Assembly (NCBI GenBank): GCA_905182985.1
Contig: CAJJDN010000085.1
Coordinates: 69,296 to 133,295, forward strand
DNA length: 64,000 nucleotides
Reading direction: 5' to 3'
Source of the DNA: Paramecium sonneborni
Lineage: Eukaryota > Ciliophora > Oligohymenophorea > Peniculida > Parameciidae
This document shows positions 24,401 to 36,400 of the stretch, in pieces; position 1 is the first letter of the stretch; each line of letters begins with the position of its first letter. The position numbers and the translations under genes were made by a program. The notes beneath the pieces were generated by a model. It was not told the DNA's origin. It ran no database searches and saw nothing but the letters and a program-made list of their open reading frames with translations.

Positions 24401-24538
24401 ATGTGGGCAGTTAATAGATGTTTCTCTCTTAGATGTACGTAAACAAAAACCTAAATATTATTACTCAAAGTCTTCGTGCTATTCTGCTTATAGCTCTTGA
24501 TCCAATTCTCTATTGAATTCAGGAGATTCCAAATGCAT
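21423..24538 (-). CDS. cyclic-nucleotide-gated / voltage-type K+ channel
   Basis: A 1,021-residue channel. Ser/Thr-rich N-terminus (MHLESPEFNRELDQ), then a six-helix core: S1 near FRIILVFLIPLEVAF, later helices, S5 at FAATLFYILHLFSCVWFWI, and the pore with filter TMLTIGYGDNVP, which specifies K+ selectivity. S6 (IFILGACLWFSYSVNFIGG) leads into a C-linker and a cyclic-nucleotide-binding-like domain (IIPPENTFQIDFNGQH, INLGEFLCVKEF). A CPAC...H...C cluster follows in the long hydrophilic tail. The two introns, 23078-23102 (CAG end) and 22844-22868 (AAG end), each 25 nt, are needed and give exactly 1,022 codons. It acts in a membrane, probably ciliary or plasma membrane, setting potential during swimming behaviour (inference from the family). 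The binding pocket lacks an obvious canonical RTA arginine motif, so nucleotide gating is unproven. Confidence 0.92.
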
Positions 24539-25420
24539 TATTTATTATTTATTTTTATAAGCTATATCAAACCTATTTCTTTATTTTAATCACATATTAA
24601 TATCAAATAATATTTGTATCATACAAACTTTTTGATTTCTCTTTCCGATAATTCATTTTATCATTTTTATTATCATACAAATCTATTTTTTATATCATTT
24701 TCTCACAATCTAATTGTATTACTATTTTTTACTAAGAACCTTTTATCTATTTATCTATGTTATTTTTAATCGCTTTTTTTTTATTTATTTTTTTTATCAT
24801 TATGAATCGGTTATTCAAATATGTACATTGTTCTAAATATTTTGGTTGGATTTCTTGAACTATGATCGTATAATTTTTAAAGTTAGATTTATTGTTCTGA
24901 AACAAAATTTAGAATAAATATTCCAAAAAATTAAAAAAGCCTTTCTAATAAATATTTGATAAAAATTTATTGAAAAATAAATGCATTACTGCCAATTTAT
25001 ATTTTGATTAAATAATTAAATTAATCTCTTAAATAAACAATTGAGGTTCATAAATTAATTTATTATTCATAAAATGTTATTACAAAATTAATGAAAAAGC
25101 TTCTAAGAAGAATCAAAGAAATAGAAAAAAAAACTTGAGAGTTTCTTTATCCAACTTTAGGAACTTTGTATAACCCGAAATAAACAATAAATAAAATGTT
25201 TATTAATGAGACCTGAAAATTTTCATTTATTATTAATATTTTAGACACTAAACTACTTTTGTGAATTCTTGCTATGTGAGCTACTTATAATATTGTAAAA
25301 TTATTGATTCCTCAAAAAATAATTATTAGTTATAAAAGTAAATAAATGATAATTTTTGGTGAATTACAATCTATTTAGAGCACAGAATAAGGTTAAAAAG
25401 AAGTTATTAAGAAATTCTGA
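24539..25420. other. intergenic, no gene seen
   Basis: AT-rich upstream region of the K+ channel gene. No frame with protein-like composition longer than about 30 codons was found. Confidence 0.45.
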
Positions 25421-25732
25421 AAGCGGCTCTGGAAGGATTAAGAAGAAAATAAAATTCGCAATACTGCAGGAATTTTCGAGAAAATTATAAATTTAATGTG
25501 CTTGGTCTAAGATTCTAAATCTATGATACAAAAAAGGTAATTGGCTGGTCTAATTTAAAAGATAATAAAAAATTAATAGTAAAATATCAATTAATACTCA
25601 TTCATGAGTTTAAAAAAATTTAAAGAATTAAAAACTTTTAATTAAAAAGGAAGAACAATTCATTGTAAAGTTGGAAAAATAATCAAAGTAACATAATTTA
25701 ATTTTAAAACGTCGAAATAATAAGATTTTTGA
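25421..25732 (+). pseudogene. possible gene relic, open 103-codon frame without start
   Basis: Open in ciliate code between TGA codons at 25418 and 25730. The translation (KRLWKDQEENKIRNTAGIFE..., later NQKGRTIHCKVGKIIKVTQF) has ordinary protein composition, but no ATG opens it properly and the sequence just upstream is in another frame. It may be the tail of a lost gene. No family recognised. Confidence 0.3.
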
Positions 25733-25764
25733 AAATAGAAGATATATGGAAATGTAATTGAATT

Positions 25765-27442
25765 TCAATGACCTCCTAATTATTGTATTTATTTAGTTAA
25801 TTCTTCTATTAATGGATCATCAACCTGATATTCACCACTTTCGACTAAATATTCTCTCTCCTATAATAATCTTTGAAGATCAGATTTATTATCCAAATTA
25901 GGGTAATTTTTATAAGATTTTTAATTTTTAGAAATAGTGATTTTTTAAGATGATTTATCAATTAATCCATTTTTGAAAGGATTATTTGGTTGATTATAGT
26001 ATTCTTAGTGTTGCTCAACTTTTGGAGTATTTATAATCTACTATTATTACTATTATTATTCATTTTAAAGATTGTCAATATATTATTTGATCATTTAAGA
26101 ATTAGTTTGTGTATTAAGTGATTGTTTTTATTTAACTTCTAATAATTCAAGTTTTAATTTTTCTAATTCTAATAAAGTATTTTAGGATAAAGAATTGTTT
26201 TCTTGAGCTTGTTTTTTTTCTTTAATAAGTTCATCTCTCATTTTTTCATAATATTACTTATATTATTCTTTAATTTAATTAGTTCTATCTAATTCTTTTT
26301 TTAATTCTGTAATTTCCATATTTTTTTCTTATAGGCTCTCTTTTACAATTGCAACAGGAGATTTTTCAATTTCTTTTTTAAGATTTTTATTTTCTTCTTC
26401 TAATTTTTGAATAGCTGCTTAAGCATCGGTTAATTTCAAACTTAAAAGTGTTTTTTCTTTTTCCAAATTTAATTTCTCATCTTTTTGTCTTTTAATAAGA
26501 ATACCCATTTCTTCATCTTTTACTTTAATTATTTTAGCAGTTTCTAAAAGTTTTGATTTAACTTCATCTTCTAATTATATAATTTTTTATTCTCTTTTTA
26601 ATAGATCTGTTGCCTTATTTTTAATTTTATTTTCTAAAACTTATATTTAAGTTAAGGCTTATTTGAGTTATCTTTCTCTATCTAATTCTTTGTTTTTAAA
26701 ATCTTAATATAATTTTGAAGTTAATTCAAATTCTTTTTATTTAAGTTAGACTCTAAATTTAGCCTCTTCACTTTTTTTCCAAGTATCTAATTCCCAAATA
26801 ACTTTATGTTCTAATGAATGCAATTCCAATATAACTTATTATTTTTCAGGATCATCAGAATTTGGATAACTAATTACTGGTAATGCAGGATCTCCAACTA
26901 TTTATTCAATAGCTGTTTATTCTTATTACTGTAATTAATCCACAGGCCCTAAGTCTTCAAGATAACAAATGCATCTTAATAAACCTATTCTTTTTGCATC
27001 TTATTCCAAATTATCATCTATTGGATAATATGCATCTAAAGCTCTGGCATAACTTTTAGAACTTTTTCTTATTGGACTTTTTAATAATTCTGCTAAACTT
27101 ATTGTTGATATCCCAATAAACTAATCTTTCTTTAATCTATCTTAATGAAATATCTCAATCTATAATTAAGTCTCTTCAAATATCTTTTAAAGTTCTTCTT
27201 TATTTGTATCAAATATATATGAAGCAAATGAATTTTAAAATGATATTTCTACAAAAGGTTTAGTTATTTCTCTAATTATATATGTTACATTATTACATGA
27301 CTGGGGCTGTTCTAAATTATTATTTAATTCCCAATTGTGGATAATGAGAATAATGAGCATAAATCAAACCTCTAAAAGAATGCTCTTTAATTGAATGGAT
27401 GTCTATGGATAATTTTAATCGATGAGAATTTGAATCTGACAT
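25765..27442 (-). CDS. CEP120-like centriolar protein (C2-type domain plus coiled coil)
   Basis: A 550-residue protein. Residues 1-190 look like the central C2-type region of centrosomal protein CEP120: RLKLSIDIHSIKEHSFRGLI, then LQIEIFHQDRLKKDQFIGIS, SLAELLKSP, and LRCICYLEDLGPVD, which matches the motif order of that domain (-LW-RDK--KD-LLG..., TLEDYG). From residue about 220 to 430 it is a long heptad-rich coiled coil, followed by a Gln-rich linker and an acidic end (REYLVESGEYQVDDPLIEEL). One intron, 27272-27296 (25 nt), gives exactly 551 codons. CEP120 helps build centrioles; in Paramecium the expected site is the basal body. Human CEP120 has additional C2 domains, so this is a shorter version. 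Start ATG 27440-27442 is only 21 bp from the start of the divergent SNARE-like gene. Confidence 0.75.
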
Positions 27443-27463
27443 TCTGTTAATTTATTATTAATA
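27443..27463. promoter_or_regulatory. 21 bp start-to-start spacer of a divergent gene pair
   Basis: The complete DNA between the ATG of the CEP120-like gene (minus) and the ATG of the SNARE-like gene (plus). Any promoter elements must overlap the opposite gene's 5' end or lie inside coding sequence. Confidence 0.6.
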
Positions 27464-28091
27464 ATGTAAGATGCTAAAGATAATGAAGAATTTGTATAAA
27501 ATGAATAAGAATTTAAATATATTAGTGAATAAGTGAAATAGAAATTAAGAAAAGGAGAATACAATACTGATGATTATTATAAGAGAAATGTTGATGATTT
27601 AAAAAAATGTGTATGATCTGGAATATAAATAATAGATTAAAATGATGGAAACAGAAGCTTCAATGATTTCTAATAATTCTAAGAAGATATTATAGAATAA
27701 AATATTATAATATAAGAAGCAATTAGATGTAATAGAAGAGAATATTAATGAATTATTGATAAAACAAAAGAAAACAGATAATTTAAAAGGAAACTTATTT
27801 GAGAATGATCTTATAATCGAAGAGATTGATAGATTAACTTAAGATACAGAATAAATTGCCTTGAATGTTGACTAAAAAATGAATGCAGGAACTCTTGCAT
27901 TACAATAAACAAAATTTAAAGTATCAATTTAAAGTAAATAGAAATAAGACTTAAAGTCAAATATAAGAAAAAGTGAATTTACAATATCAATGATGAATAA
28001 TTAAATAACTATGGATAAAAGATCTTTGTGGGCTATTGTAATATTATTAGGTATTATAGACTTATATGCAATTTATAAAAAGTATTTTTGA
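27464..28091 (+). CDS. tail-anchored SNARE-like protein (Vti1-type candidate)
   Basis: A 200-residue protein: hydrophilic helical N-terminus (MQDAKDNEEFVQNEQEF), a long heptad region at about residues 60-175, and a single C-terminal membrane segment (LWAIVILLGIIDLYAIYKKY) ending two residues before TGA 28089-28091. The last helix before the anchor (FTISMMNNQITMDKR) and the overall size match Qb/Qc SNAREs such as Vti1 (about 215 residues). The intron 27611-27635 (25 nt) gives exactly 201 codons. The expected role is vesicle fusion in the endomembrane system. I could not identify the zero-layer Gln with certainty, so another tail-anchored coiled-coil protein is possible. Confidence 0.6.
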
Positions 28092-28155
28092 TTATTTTTT
28101 ATATTTAGTATATTAAAATTATAATAATTTTTATAGAGTAATTTTATTAACAGAA

Positions 28156-29381
28156 ATGTAATAGGAATCTCAAAACAAGAAAATCACCTTTAAATTTCTT
28201 AATGTATTTTAATTACTTATTTTAGTAATTGAAACTTATGATTAAGCCATCTTAAAAAATTATATAGATCACTCATGCATTAGTAACAATATTAAGTGGA
28301 ACAATAGCATCTATTTAAGGAAACTAAATAAAACCTGATTGGTAATCAATTAAATATAATATACGAAATACTAATGAAATTTTAGAAATAATTAATGATC
28401 CATAAACATTTTAAAAAAGAGTACGTTTTGAAAATCTAGAGAAATCAATGTTGATATTTTAATCAATTTAATAATAAAATCAAGATGAATAAAATGATGA
28501 GACTTTTTAATTAATATAAGAGACTTACAATTCACTTTTAGCTATTGCAAAACCTTTGTTTAAAAATTTATTATTATGTAGAAAAACTAATTAAAGAAAT
28601 AGATCATTAAGTTAAAATGGTTTTTAAAAAATTGACAAACTTTAATAATCTTAATAATCATTCACTAATAAATCAAATATTTCTTAATAATAATTAAATA
28701 ATAGCCATACCAAAATTAATAATAGACCTAGAAGTTAATAATCAAATCTAACTCTTAGTCGTTCTTCATCTAATTCTAAAGACTATTAAAAAAGAGTAAT
28801 TGAAGCTCAAATTAAAAAAGTATATTGTTAATTTAAAATAGTAATCAAGATTGGATAAAATTTTAAAATTATAGACAAATAAACCATCAGCTAAATCCTA
28901 AATAAAACAAATGATTGATGGTTAATAATCTTTAAATAGATCTTATAGATCAAATAGTAAAGAATCTTTGATGAGACAAGAAATCGAAAAAAATTAATAA
29001 AAAATCAAAAAAATGAAATAATAAGAAAATGCTATTAAATGGGAAATAGAAAGAGAAAGTAAAAGAATCAGAGAAAATGAAATTGTTAATTAGATTTAAG
29101 ATGAAATTTATAGATATAAAATAAGTTGGGAAAATGATTAAAAAATTAAACAAGAAAAACGAAAAAGTATTGCTAAGTAAAATAGTTTAAAAAAATAAAA
29201 TTATACTAATAATGAAACTTAGAGAAGTAATTCAATCAATTATGATGAAAATAAAGGAAATAGTTTGAAATAAGATCTTTTGTTAACTGAAAAATTAAAA
29301 AGTGAGAAGGAATAATCATTAAATAAAATATTAAAAACAATAAATAATTCTAAATAGAAATAATAATAATAGTTGAAATGA
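28156..29381 (+). CDS. uncharacterised Lys/Gln-rich protein with C-terminal coiled coil
   Basis: A 393-residue protein of unknown function. Two 22 nt introns, 28204-28225 and 28820-28841, restore one frame from ATG 28156 to TGA 29379-29381 (394 codons exactly). The N-terminal third is helical (QITHALVTILSGTIASIQGN). A Ser/Asn-rich low-complexity middle follows (SNLTLSRSSSNSKDYQKRVI). Residues 270-340 are strongly charged and helical (MRQEIEKNQQKIKKMKQQEN). No catalytic motif or membrane segment is visible. It converges on the MORN gene with 28 bp between stops. Confidence 0.75.
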
Positions 29382-29409
29382 AACATTATCTATAATTTTA
29401 ATATTTATT

Positions 29410-30657
29410 TCATTTTTCCTTTTTAACAATATTAAACAGTTCTGTTTTTCGTATATTATTAATTACTTCTTATGTAATTTAATCTAAACTTATATTTGAA
29501 ATCAAATATTTTATATAAGCACAGATAAATATACCTGAATCATTTGGTTATGATAATTAAGGACATTCGACTACAATAATATCTTTAGATTTCCAAGAGA
29601 TTGCTAAATTATTTTATTTTATGATAGGTTCAATCATATTCCATACATGTTTGCAACTTGTAACATAGAATATGGGTTTTTTTTTAGAAGAACTATCATA
29701 AACTTTCATTTTAATATCTTAACCTTCAAAAAGTATTTCTAAAAGTATCCAATGACCATTAGAATTAATAATTACAAATATTTATTAATAAACTAACCAA
29801 AATTATCCTTTAAGATAAGAAAATTCAGCATAATATGTTAGTATGTCTAATTTTTACTATTCAAATAAGAAATATGGAATAATGAGAGTTCTTTTAAATG
29901 CTTATATTTCAGGCAATGATTTTAGATTAAAGAACTTTTCTGAATCTACATAATTAATATAATTCAGATAAGCTTCTATAATTTAATCATTAATTGCTTT
30001 TTCTGATAAAAGAGATGAGAGATGATCTTTACTCAATTCAACATCATACTTAGTCCATTTATCATTTTATTTAATTTATGATTTCTGTTATTAAGGTTAA
30101 GGTGGTGTTTGTTTAACTCCTGATTTGATTCTAAACATTTTGTTATTATTTCGATCTTCTTGTATAAAAGATTATTGCAATTAAGATTATTATAAATTTG
30201 GTTACTTAATCAGTATACTACCATCTTAATTATATTCTTGAAATTTTTCAATTAAGGACAATTTTTAGAATACTCCTTCAACTTTTTTATTATTTGTTTT
30301 TCCATAGTATTCTATACCTTTACCATTGATTTCATCATTTTTAAATTAGCCTTCAAATATAAAATAATTATTATTGCAATATGCATCATATTATTTAATA
30401 TAGATTTTACCATCTCCATGCATTTTATTATTCTAGGTTTCTCCAATATATACATAATCTTTATAAATAATCATTTACTCTTTTGTATTCTTCTTTTATA
30501 TTATTAGCTTAAATTATTTTGAATCTTAGTTTTCAAATTGTTATTATTAATTAGAGTTGAAAAAAATGAAATCAAATTTGAATTCTTAAGTTGCCTATTC
30601 TTATTATTATTCTTAAGGAGGTTTAGATTCTTTTTTTAATTTCAATCCAAGACGCAT
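29410..30657 (-). CDS. MORN-repeat protein with Ulp1/SENP-like (C48) domain, catalytic Cys position is Ser
   Basis: About 415 residues, no intron needed. After a Gln-rich N-terminus come MORN-like repeats (YVYIGETQNNKMHGDGKIYI, FEGQFKNDEINGKGIEYYG). From about residue 215 the sequence follows the C48 SUMO-protease fold: FLFEQQKLDILTYY, FVIINSNGHWILLEI (His position), MKVYDSSSKK (Asp position) and VVECPQLSQPNDSGIFICAY (Gln and nucleophile positions). In active Ulp1/SENP proteases the last motif is Q-x-N-x-x-D-C-G. Here it reads QPNDSG, with Ser where the nucleophilic Cys belongs and a loop two residues shorter. It is therefore probably a pseudoprotease that binds SUMO-like or other partners, or an unusual Ser variant (inference). 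Start 30657 (MRLGLKLKK) is chosen; ATG 30693 in the same frame is also possible. Confidence 0.78.
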
Positions 30658-30693
30658 AAAATAGATATATAAATTATTTATATAATATTTCAT

Positions 30694-31473
30694 CTGTCAA
30701 ATATAAATTATATCTTCATTATCTTTCCATTCAATAATAATGAATGTTTAAAATGTATGATTCATTATATTTTTACAAACCTTTTTAACCAATATATTCT
30801 TAGCATCATTAAAAAGATAATTGTATCAAAAAAGCAATGATTTTTCGATAAATCAATTTATAAATTTATTTATTCCCAAAATTAACTAAGGATTATTGAA
30901 ATATTGCTAGAATCAACAATACAAATGAGTTTTCTATAAATATAAAAATTGAAATTCTTTTTAATGAATTTGAAGTATTTTTCAAATAAGTGTTTTTTTG
31001 TTATTAATACATAATATAACTAGAACTAATATTAAATAGTTACTCCAAATTATTATATTTTCAAAATAATATTTTCCACAATTTAATTAATTAAATCTAA
31101 AAACAAAAGTGGTTTTCTAAGATTTTTATGAATAGTTTCAATAATTTTAACTTTGATATTTTTACAATAAGATAGGATTAGAATTATTGCAAATAGATTA
31201 AAAGAAGAGTAATAAATAATAATCTATATTAATTAATGAAATTAAGATGAAAGCTTAAGTAATATGATAGAGAATTATTAAATAAATAGTTTAAATAATA
31301 ATTTATTAGTATGGATATTAAAATTATTATAATAGTATTTGAAATGAATGATGTATTTTATTATATTATAAATAATCTATAGATGAGATATATTAATATA
31401 TAGTTAATAAGTATTGATAATAATTAGAAATTAGTATATAATAATATAAAATTTAATTAATAAAAATAAATAT
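30694..31473. other. intergenic, no gene seen
   Basis: AT-rich DNA between the MORN gene and the tRNA. No supported frame or motif; many short TAA/TAT-rich stretches. Confidence 0.5.
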
Positions 31474-31480
31474 AAAAAAA
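31474..31480 (-). terminator. Pol III T-run terminator of tRNA-Lys
   Basis: Seven A on the plus strand, that is T7 on the tRNA strand, two bases after the tRNA 3' end; the usual RNA polymerase III stop. Confidence 0.8.
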
Positions 31481-31482
31481 TC

Positions 31483-31555
31483 GCCCTCCAAGGGGGTCGA
31501 ACCCTTGACATTTGGCTTAAAAGGCCAACGCTCTGACCAACTGAGCTAGGAGGGC
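31483..31555 (-). tRNA. tRNA-Lys (anticodon UUU)
   Basis: A 73 nt cloverleaf on the minus strand. Acceptor stem GCCCTCC pairs with GGAGGGC; D arm GCTC...GAGC; anticodon stem TTGGC/GCCAA with loop CTTTTAA, anticodon TTT; T arm AAGGG-TTCGACC-CCCTT. No intron and no encoded CCA. It reads AAA, a very frequent codon in this AT-rich genome. It is the only tRNA seen in the window. Confidence 0.96.
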
Positions 31556-31763
31556 TGATCTAATATTTAAATAATTGAATATTATTAATATTTCTTGATT
31601 AATAAAGTGAAATGAGTTTAGATAAAAAAAACATATAATAAATAAATGAAATAGAGTATAATAAAATGGTCATAGTATATAAGAATATTGATATATAAGT
31701 AGATTAAAATAATAATAATAAAAATATTAATAATAATAAATAAATAATATAAACAGTTATCAA

Positions 31764-32496
31764 ATGGCATCAAAATACTTATAAAAATATCCAGTCCCAG
31801 AAGGGTTTCATTAAATTTTACATGATTTTGCAAGAGAGGTATTATATAAATAATAGTAAAGGTGTTAAGAGATTAGCCAGACGATATAATAAAGTATGGA
31901 GCAGAATATTTTGAATGTATGGCTTAAGGAAAGGAATTTAAATTTGATAGCAAATACAATATAGCAAAAGGTGAGGCACCAGGTAGAGTACATAAACCAC
32001 CAAAACCATCAAATATGACAGAGAAGGCAAAAATAGTAGTAGAGAAATCAAATAACAGATCTGATAGTCAATAAATGAAAAGAGTGGGATCTGGTAATCC
32101 AAATAATGTTTCACATGTAAGTTCTTAAGGAAGTCATCCAGAAGAAAAGAAAGCTGCAAAAGAATATGTGAATGATTTATATGATAAGATAACTAAAGAC
32201 ATAGATGATTTTGAGAATCCTATTATAGAGTAAAATGATTAAGGTGAAGAATTACCAAAATTAACTAGTTTTGTAATAAATTATAATTATATTTTTAGGA
32301 TGATAAGGATATGTAAAATATCATTAAAATATAAGCAGCAGCTAAAGGGAAGATTGTTAGAAATTAAGTTAATAAGAATTAAAAGAAATCTAAAGAAGAT
32401 AATAAATAATAAATGTTAGAATAATAATAAACTGAAGAATAATTAGTATTCTAATCTGATCCAACATAATAAGAATTTGGTTAAGAAGAAGAATGA
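31764..32496 (+). CDS. RIIa and IQ domain protein, Sp17-like
   Basis: A 227-residue protein with the layout of sperm protein Sp17. The N-terminal RIIa dimerisation/docking domain reads YPVPEGFHQILHDFAREVL then DDIIKYGAEYFECM, as in PKA type II regulatory subunits and the flagellar proteins ROPN1, SPA17 and CABYR. A basic, low-complexity middle follows, then a C-terminal IQ motif (IIKIQAAAKGKIVRNQ) for calmodulin-type binding, and an acidic Gln/Glu tail. Two introns, 31839-31861 (23 nt, AAG end) and 32273-32298 (26 nt), give exactly 228 codons; the first is needed to complete the RIIa helix. By family it should anchor AKAP-like partners in the axoneme (radial spoke or central pair), which fits a ciliate. 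Confidence 0.85.
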
Positions 32497-32606
32497 TCAA
32501 ACATTAATAATATAAATAAATAATATAAATAATATAATTTAACGCATTCAATGTATGAAAATATGTAAAAAACTATGTTGACTTAATTAATATTATTTTT
32601 AAATTA

Positions 32607-33416
32607 ATGCAATTGAAAACTAAAATAGGCGACGGCTTTTCTAGTGATCTATATTTATGTCTTTATGAACAATAATAGTATGTAGTAAAGATCTATAAAC
32701 AAAACTATTCTGACAAATTAAGATAGAAGGAAATTAAAATATTGAAAAGTTTAGATCATCCTCATATTCTTAAAATTATTGATCATCATTCAGATTACAA
32801 ATACTTTATTTGTGATCAAATGAAAATAGATTTTTATTAAATTATGAAGAATGGAATTTAATTAGATATTAGAACTGTTAAATAGATATTACTTGAATTA
32901 TGTGAAACTATACAATATCTTCATAAACTTAATTATGTTCATAGAGATATTAAATTAGAAAATGTAATGCTCAATAAACAATTATAAATCATTCTAATAG
33001 ATTTTGGTTTTGCTGATATTGTTGATGATAACAAATAATATATCAGAAATTGTGGAACACGTAATTATATGTCACCAGAATTACTTATTTCTGATAAATA
33101 TATTTAACCAAATCTACTTAAAAAATCTGATATTTTTGCTTTAGCTGTTCTAATCTTTATACTTTATTATGGATTTCCTCCATTTTCTGAGGCATCTTTA
33201 AATTGTCCATTTTGGAAATTTATCTCTGAAAAAAAATGGCATCATTTTTGGAAACTTGTAAATAAAAATGCTAAAAATCATGACGAATTATTTTAAGAAT
33301 TATTTCAAAATATGATATCACCTGAAACTGAAAATAGATTTACTATAGAATAAGTACTCAATCATCCATGGATTGATGGAAATCATGATCTAAGCTAACT
33401 AATTAACATTATTTGA
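32607..33416 (+). CDS. serine/threonine protein kinase (CAMK/ULK-like)
   Basis: An intronless 269-residue protein that is essentially a bare kinase domain. Visible motifs in order: glycine-rich loop IGDGFSSDLYL, ATP lysine in YVVKIYK, helix C Glu in QKEIKIL, catalytic loop YVHRDIKLENVM, IDFGFADIV (DFG), activation segment end YMSPELL, then FALAVLIFILYYGFPPF (subdomain IX) and a final HPWI. All catalytic residues are present, so it should be active. The HRDIKLEN and HPW motifs point to a CAMK/ULK-type kinase, but no regulatory domain tells which. ATG 32607 is the only ATG that includes the whole glycine loop, and the loop is at the very N-terminus. Confidence 0.92.
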
Positions 33417-33449
33417 TTATCTATATATATATATATTTAGTGTTATCAA

Positions 33450-36400
33450 TCATTATTCATAATATCCTTTAAATTTTATTATCTTAAATACTCCCACTAC
33501 TTCATCTATAAATAAACTCTAATATAGATATGTTAAAAATAAATCACAAAATATTGAATCTAAAACAAATTCAATTAATACACCTACCAATAAATACATA
33601 TCAAACTTAAATTCTAATCCATACATCTACCAAATCCCTATTATCATATTCCCAATAAATAATATTACCCATAAAATCCAATAAAAACCTAATACTTTTC
33701 CTTTTCTCTTCTTTCTAAAAGCTAATGCCAATCCACCATATAAATAATTACAAATCCATGTCTATATTATTACTAATAAATAATAAGCTGTTAACATTCC
33801 AAATTTAAATGGCAAAGATGATAAATATACAGATGTAAATGTTACATACATCTGTATTTATATTAAATAAAGTGATAACTTTTATAAAGAAAATTCTAAA
33901 GATGAAGCTGTGAAAATTGCATTTATTGGATAAACACTCCAAAAATTTTTAGATTTCTTTCTAATTCTCATTTAATTTGATGGATTCTAAACTAAAACAT
34001 GACCACTTTAACCAGTCTCATATATATCTGAGTATTTCTTTTTCTTCTTCGTTTTTATTGGTCTATTATATAAAATACATAATAAAGTCATTAAAGTTAA
34101 AAATAATCCAATCAATGTCATTGATATAGCAAAAGCACAATTTTATACAGTCTTTACAAATTCAAATTCTTAAGGAATTTCAAATATGCTTGATAAACTT
34201 GATTAATTATTTGTAATATTTTTAACAATCTAAACATAAGTACCAAAATCACCTAAAGAACTAACTTAACAGACAGTGTAATATTTACATTTCAATAAGG
34301 TAGCTCTTGTATTTTCCCATATTTATTTATCTTCATTCCATTATACGCAAACGTTATTTTCATGTACATCTGCATAATATTAATCACTTTTTGGAACAAC
34401 AATTATCATATTCATTCCACTAACACTTAATAATTTACCAGATTTTATAATTTAAATTCTTGATATTGTAGAATTTATAGTTTAACCTGATGATCTATGA
34501 TTTTAATAATAAAGATGCATTTAGTTAAAAATTAGAGGAGTTTGAGCATCAGATTGTAGAATTTTTATTTCTGCTAAGTTTTCATCTGTTAAATGAATTT
34601 ATGGAGTAAGTAATTTCTTATCATTATCACATGTACCATAAGATTTTACAAAGTTAAATTTAAATGTGGAGAATGAATCATCACTAAAAAGATCAAATTT
34701 TCCAATAATTTATTTATGGAATGGTCCAGCAGTAGTTTATATTTCGGATATCATAATTGATTCTGCCTATTTTAAAATAGCATTAAATAATGAATTATCA
34801 AGATTGAATAATTTTTGTGTAGCTATATTTTCTTATTAAAATAAGTTTTTAGAGATAGCTCCAATAGCAGTAAAGTATTTTAAATCAAATTATTATATAA
34901 TTTATTTATCAAGAAATTACTAAAATGATTTAATGTTGCTTTCTGTAACAGCATAGGTTGTATCTGAAATCTATTATATAATTTCAACAAAATTAGGATC
35001 ATATTAATTTTAAGTATTTAAGTATGTAAGTAATTCTGTTTATAATTTAATGAAATCAGAAGTAGTTGTGAATTGACATCTACTACCTGCAATATTTTTA
35101 ATGCATTTACAAGAGATTAAAAGACATCTACCGTACATATTACATTATTTATCACTTTAACAGAAAAATCCTTTTGAGTTAAGAGTACCTATAAATGGAT
35201 GAGGTCCCAGACTTGATTTAGTAATAAGTATATTAGCATAAGCTAAGGCATCATCAGAATTTGTAGTTGAAGTCAATAAAAATGCAGTTGTATCTTCAGT
35301 ACATTAACCATTAAAAAGTATAAGAGATCTTTAACATTTTGTACAAGTTGTAGATGTAGTACATTAAGTACAAGTAGAGGGACATGGTAGACATGTCTAT
35401 TACTCTAAATAATAACCATCTTTGCATTAGTTGCAAGTATATTTTCTTTTTTCTTAAGTACTAATTTATGATTCACATTCATAACAGTTTTATAAATTAG
35501 TAATACTTCCAGAACAATCTAAACAATAATAAATTTCAGATTTATCTTCTGCTACTTTTAAAAAACCTGGTAAACAAGTAATACATTAAAAATTGCTACC
35601 TAAATTACTACAAGTATCACAATTTTCAAATAGTTAATTACACTTCTTACATTACTATGTACTTGTTAATACAAATCCTTGTTCACATTTTTAACATATA
35701 ATATTATTTGTTGTTCCTTATGTTAATGTATTTAAACAAGTTTAACAACCAGTATTAAAACTTGAACATAAATAACAATATTATTTACTATTATCATAAT
35801 AATAATTATTAGAACAGCTTATACATTTATTTATTATACATTATTCACAACTTGCATATTTTGCAGAACATGCAGTACATTTCCCTTAAGGATTAATGAA
35901 ATAGCCATCTGAACATTTTGTACAAGTTTAATTTGAACATGTAACACAATTTGTCATTATTGAATTTTAACTTTCACATTAACCTATACAAGACAGAGCA
36001 TTTGATCCTTTTACATAACCAGTTTAACATTATGAACAAATTTTAACAAAAATAGTCGAATCTCCACAAGTACTACAATAGTTAATTGGACAGTATTCAC
36101 ACAATCTTGTAACTTAATTTATTATGAAATTATTATTGCATTTTAAACATACAGTCAAATCTAAATTAAATAAAAGACACTCTTTATTCATTATTGAACA
36201 TTATTTATTTCCAGTAGGTTCATAATTGTCTTTACACTCAGAACAATATGTTCTTTAGGTTTCATCAAGATATATTGTTTGTTTAAGTTTGCAATTTAAA
36301 ATTTCAGGGAAACAAAATGTTTAATTTGTATGTTCTGCATACCCAGAAATACATTTACTACATTTATCATCAATATGTTAATCACAATTTTTTATATTTT

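Noticed and set aside
24539..25764. A full gene upstream of the K+ channel
   Set aside because: Only short or startless open stretches were found; one is listed as a possible relic.
33421..33440. TA dinucleotide run as a regulatory or replication element
   Set aside because: Short TA runs are expected in DNA this AT-rich and lie in a 3' spacer; nothing else supports a function.
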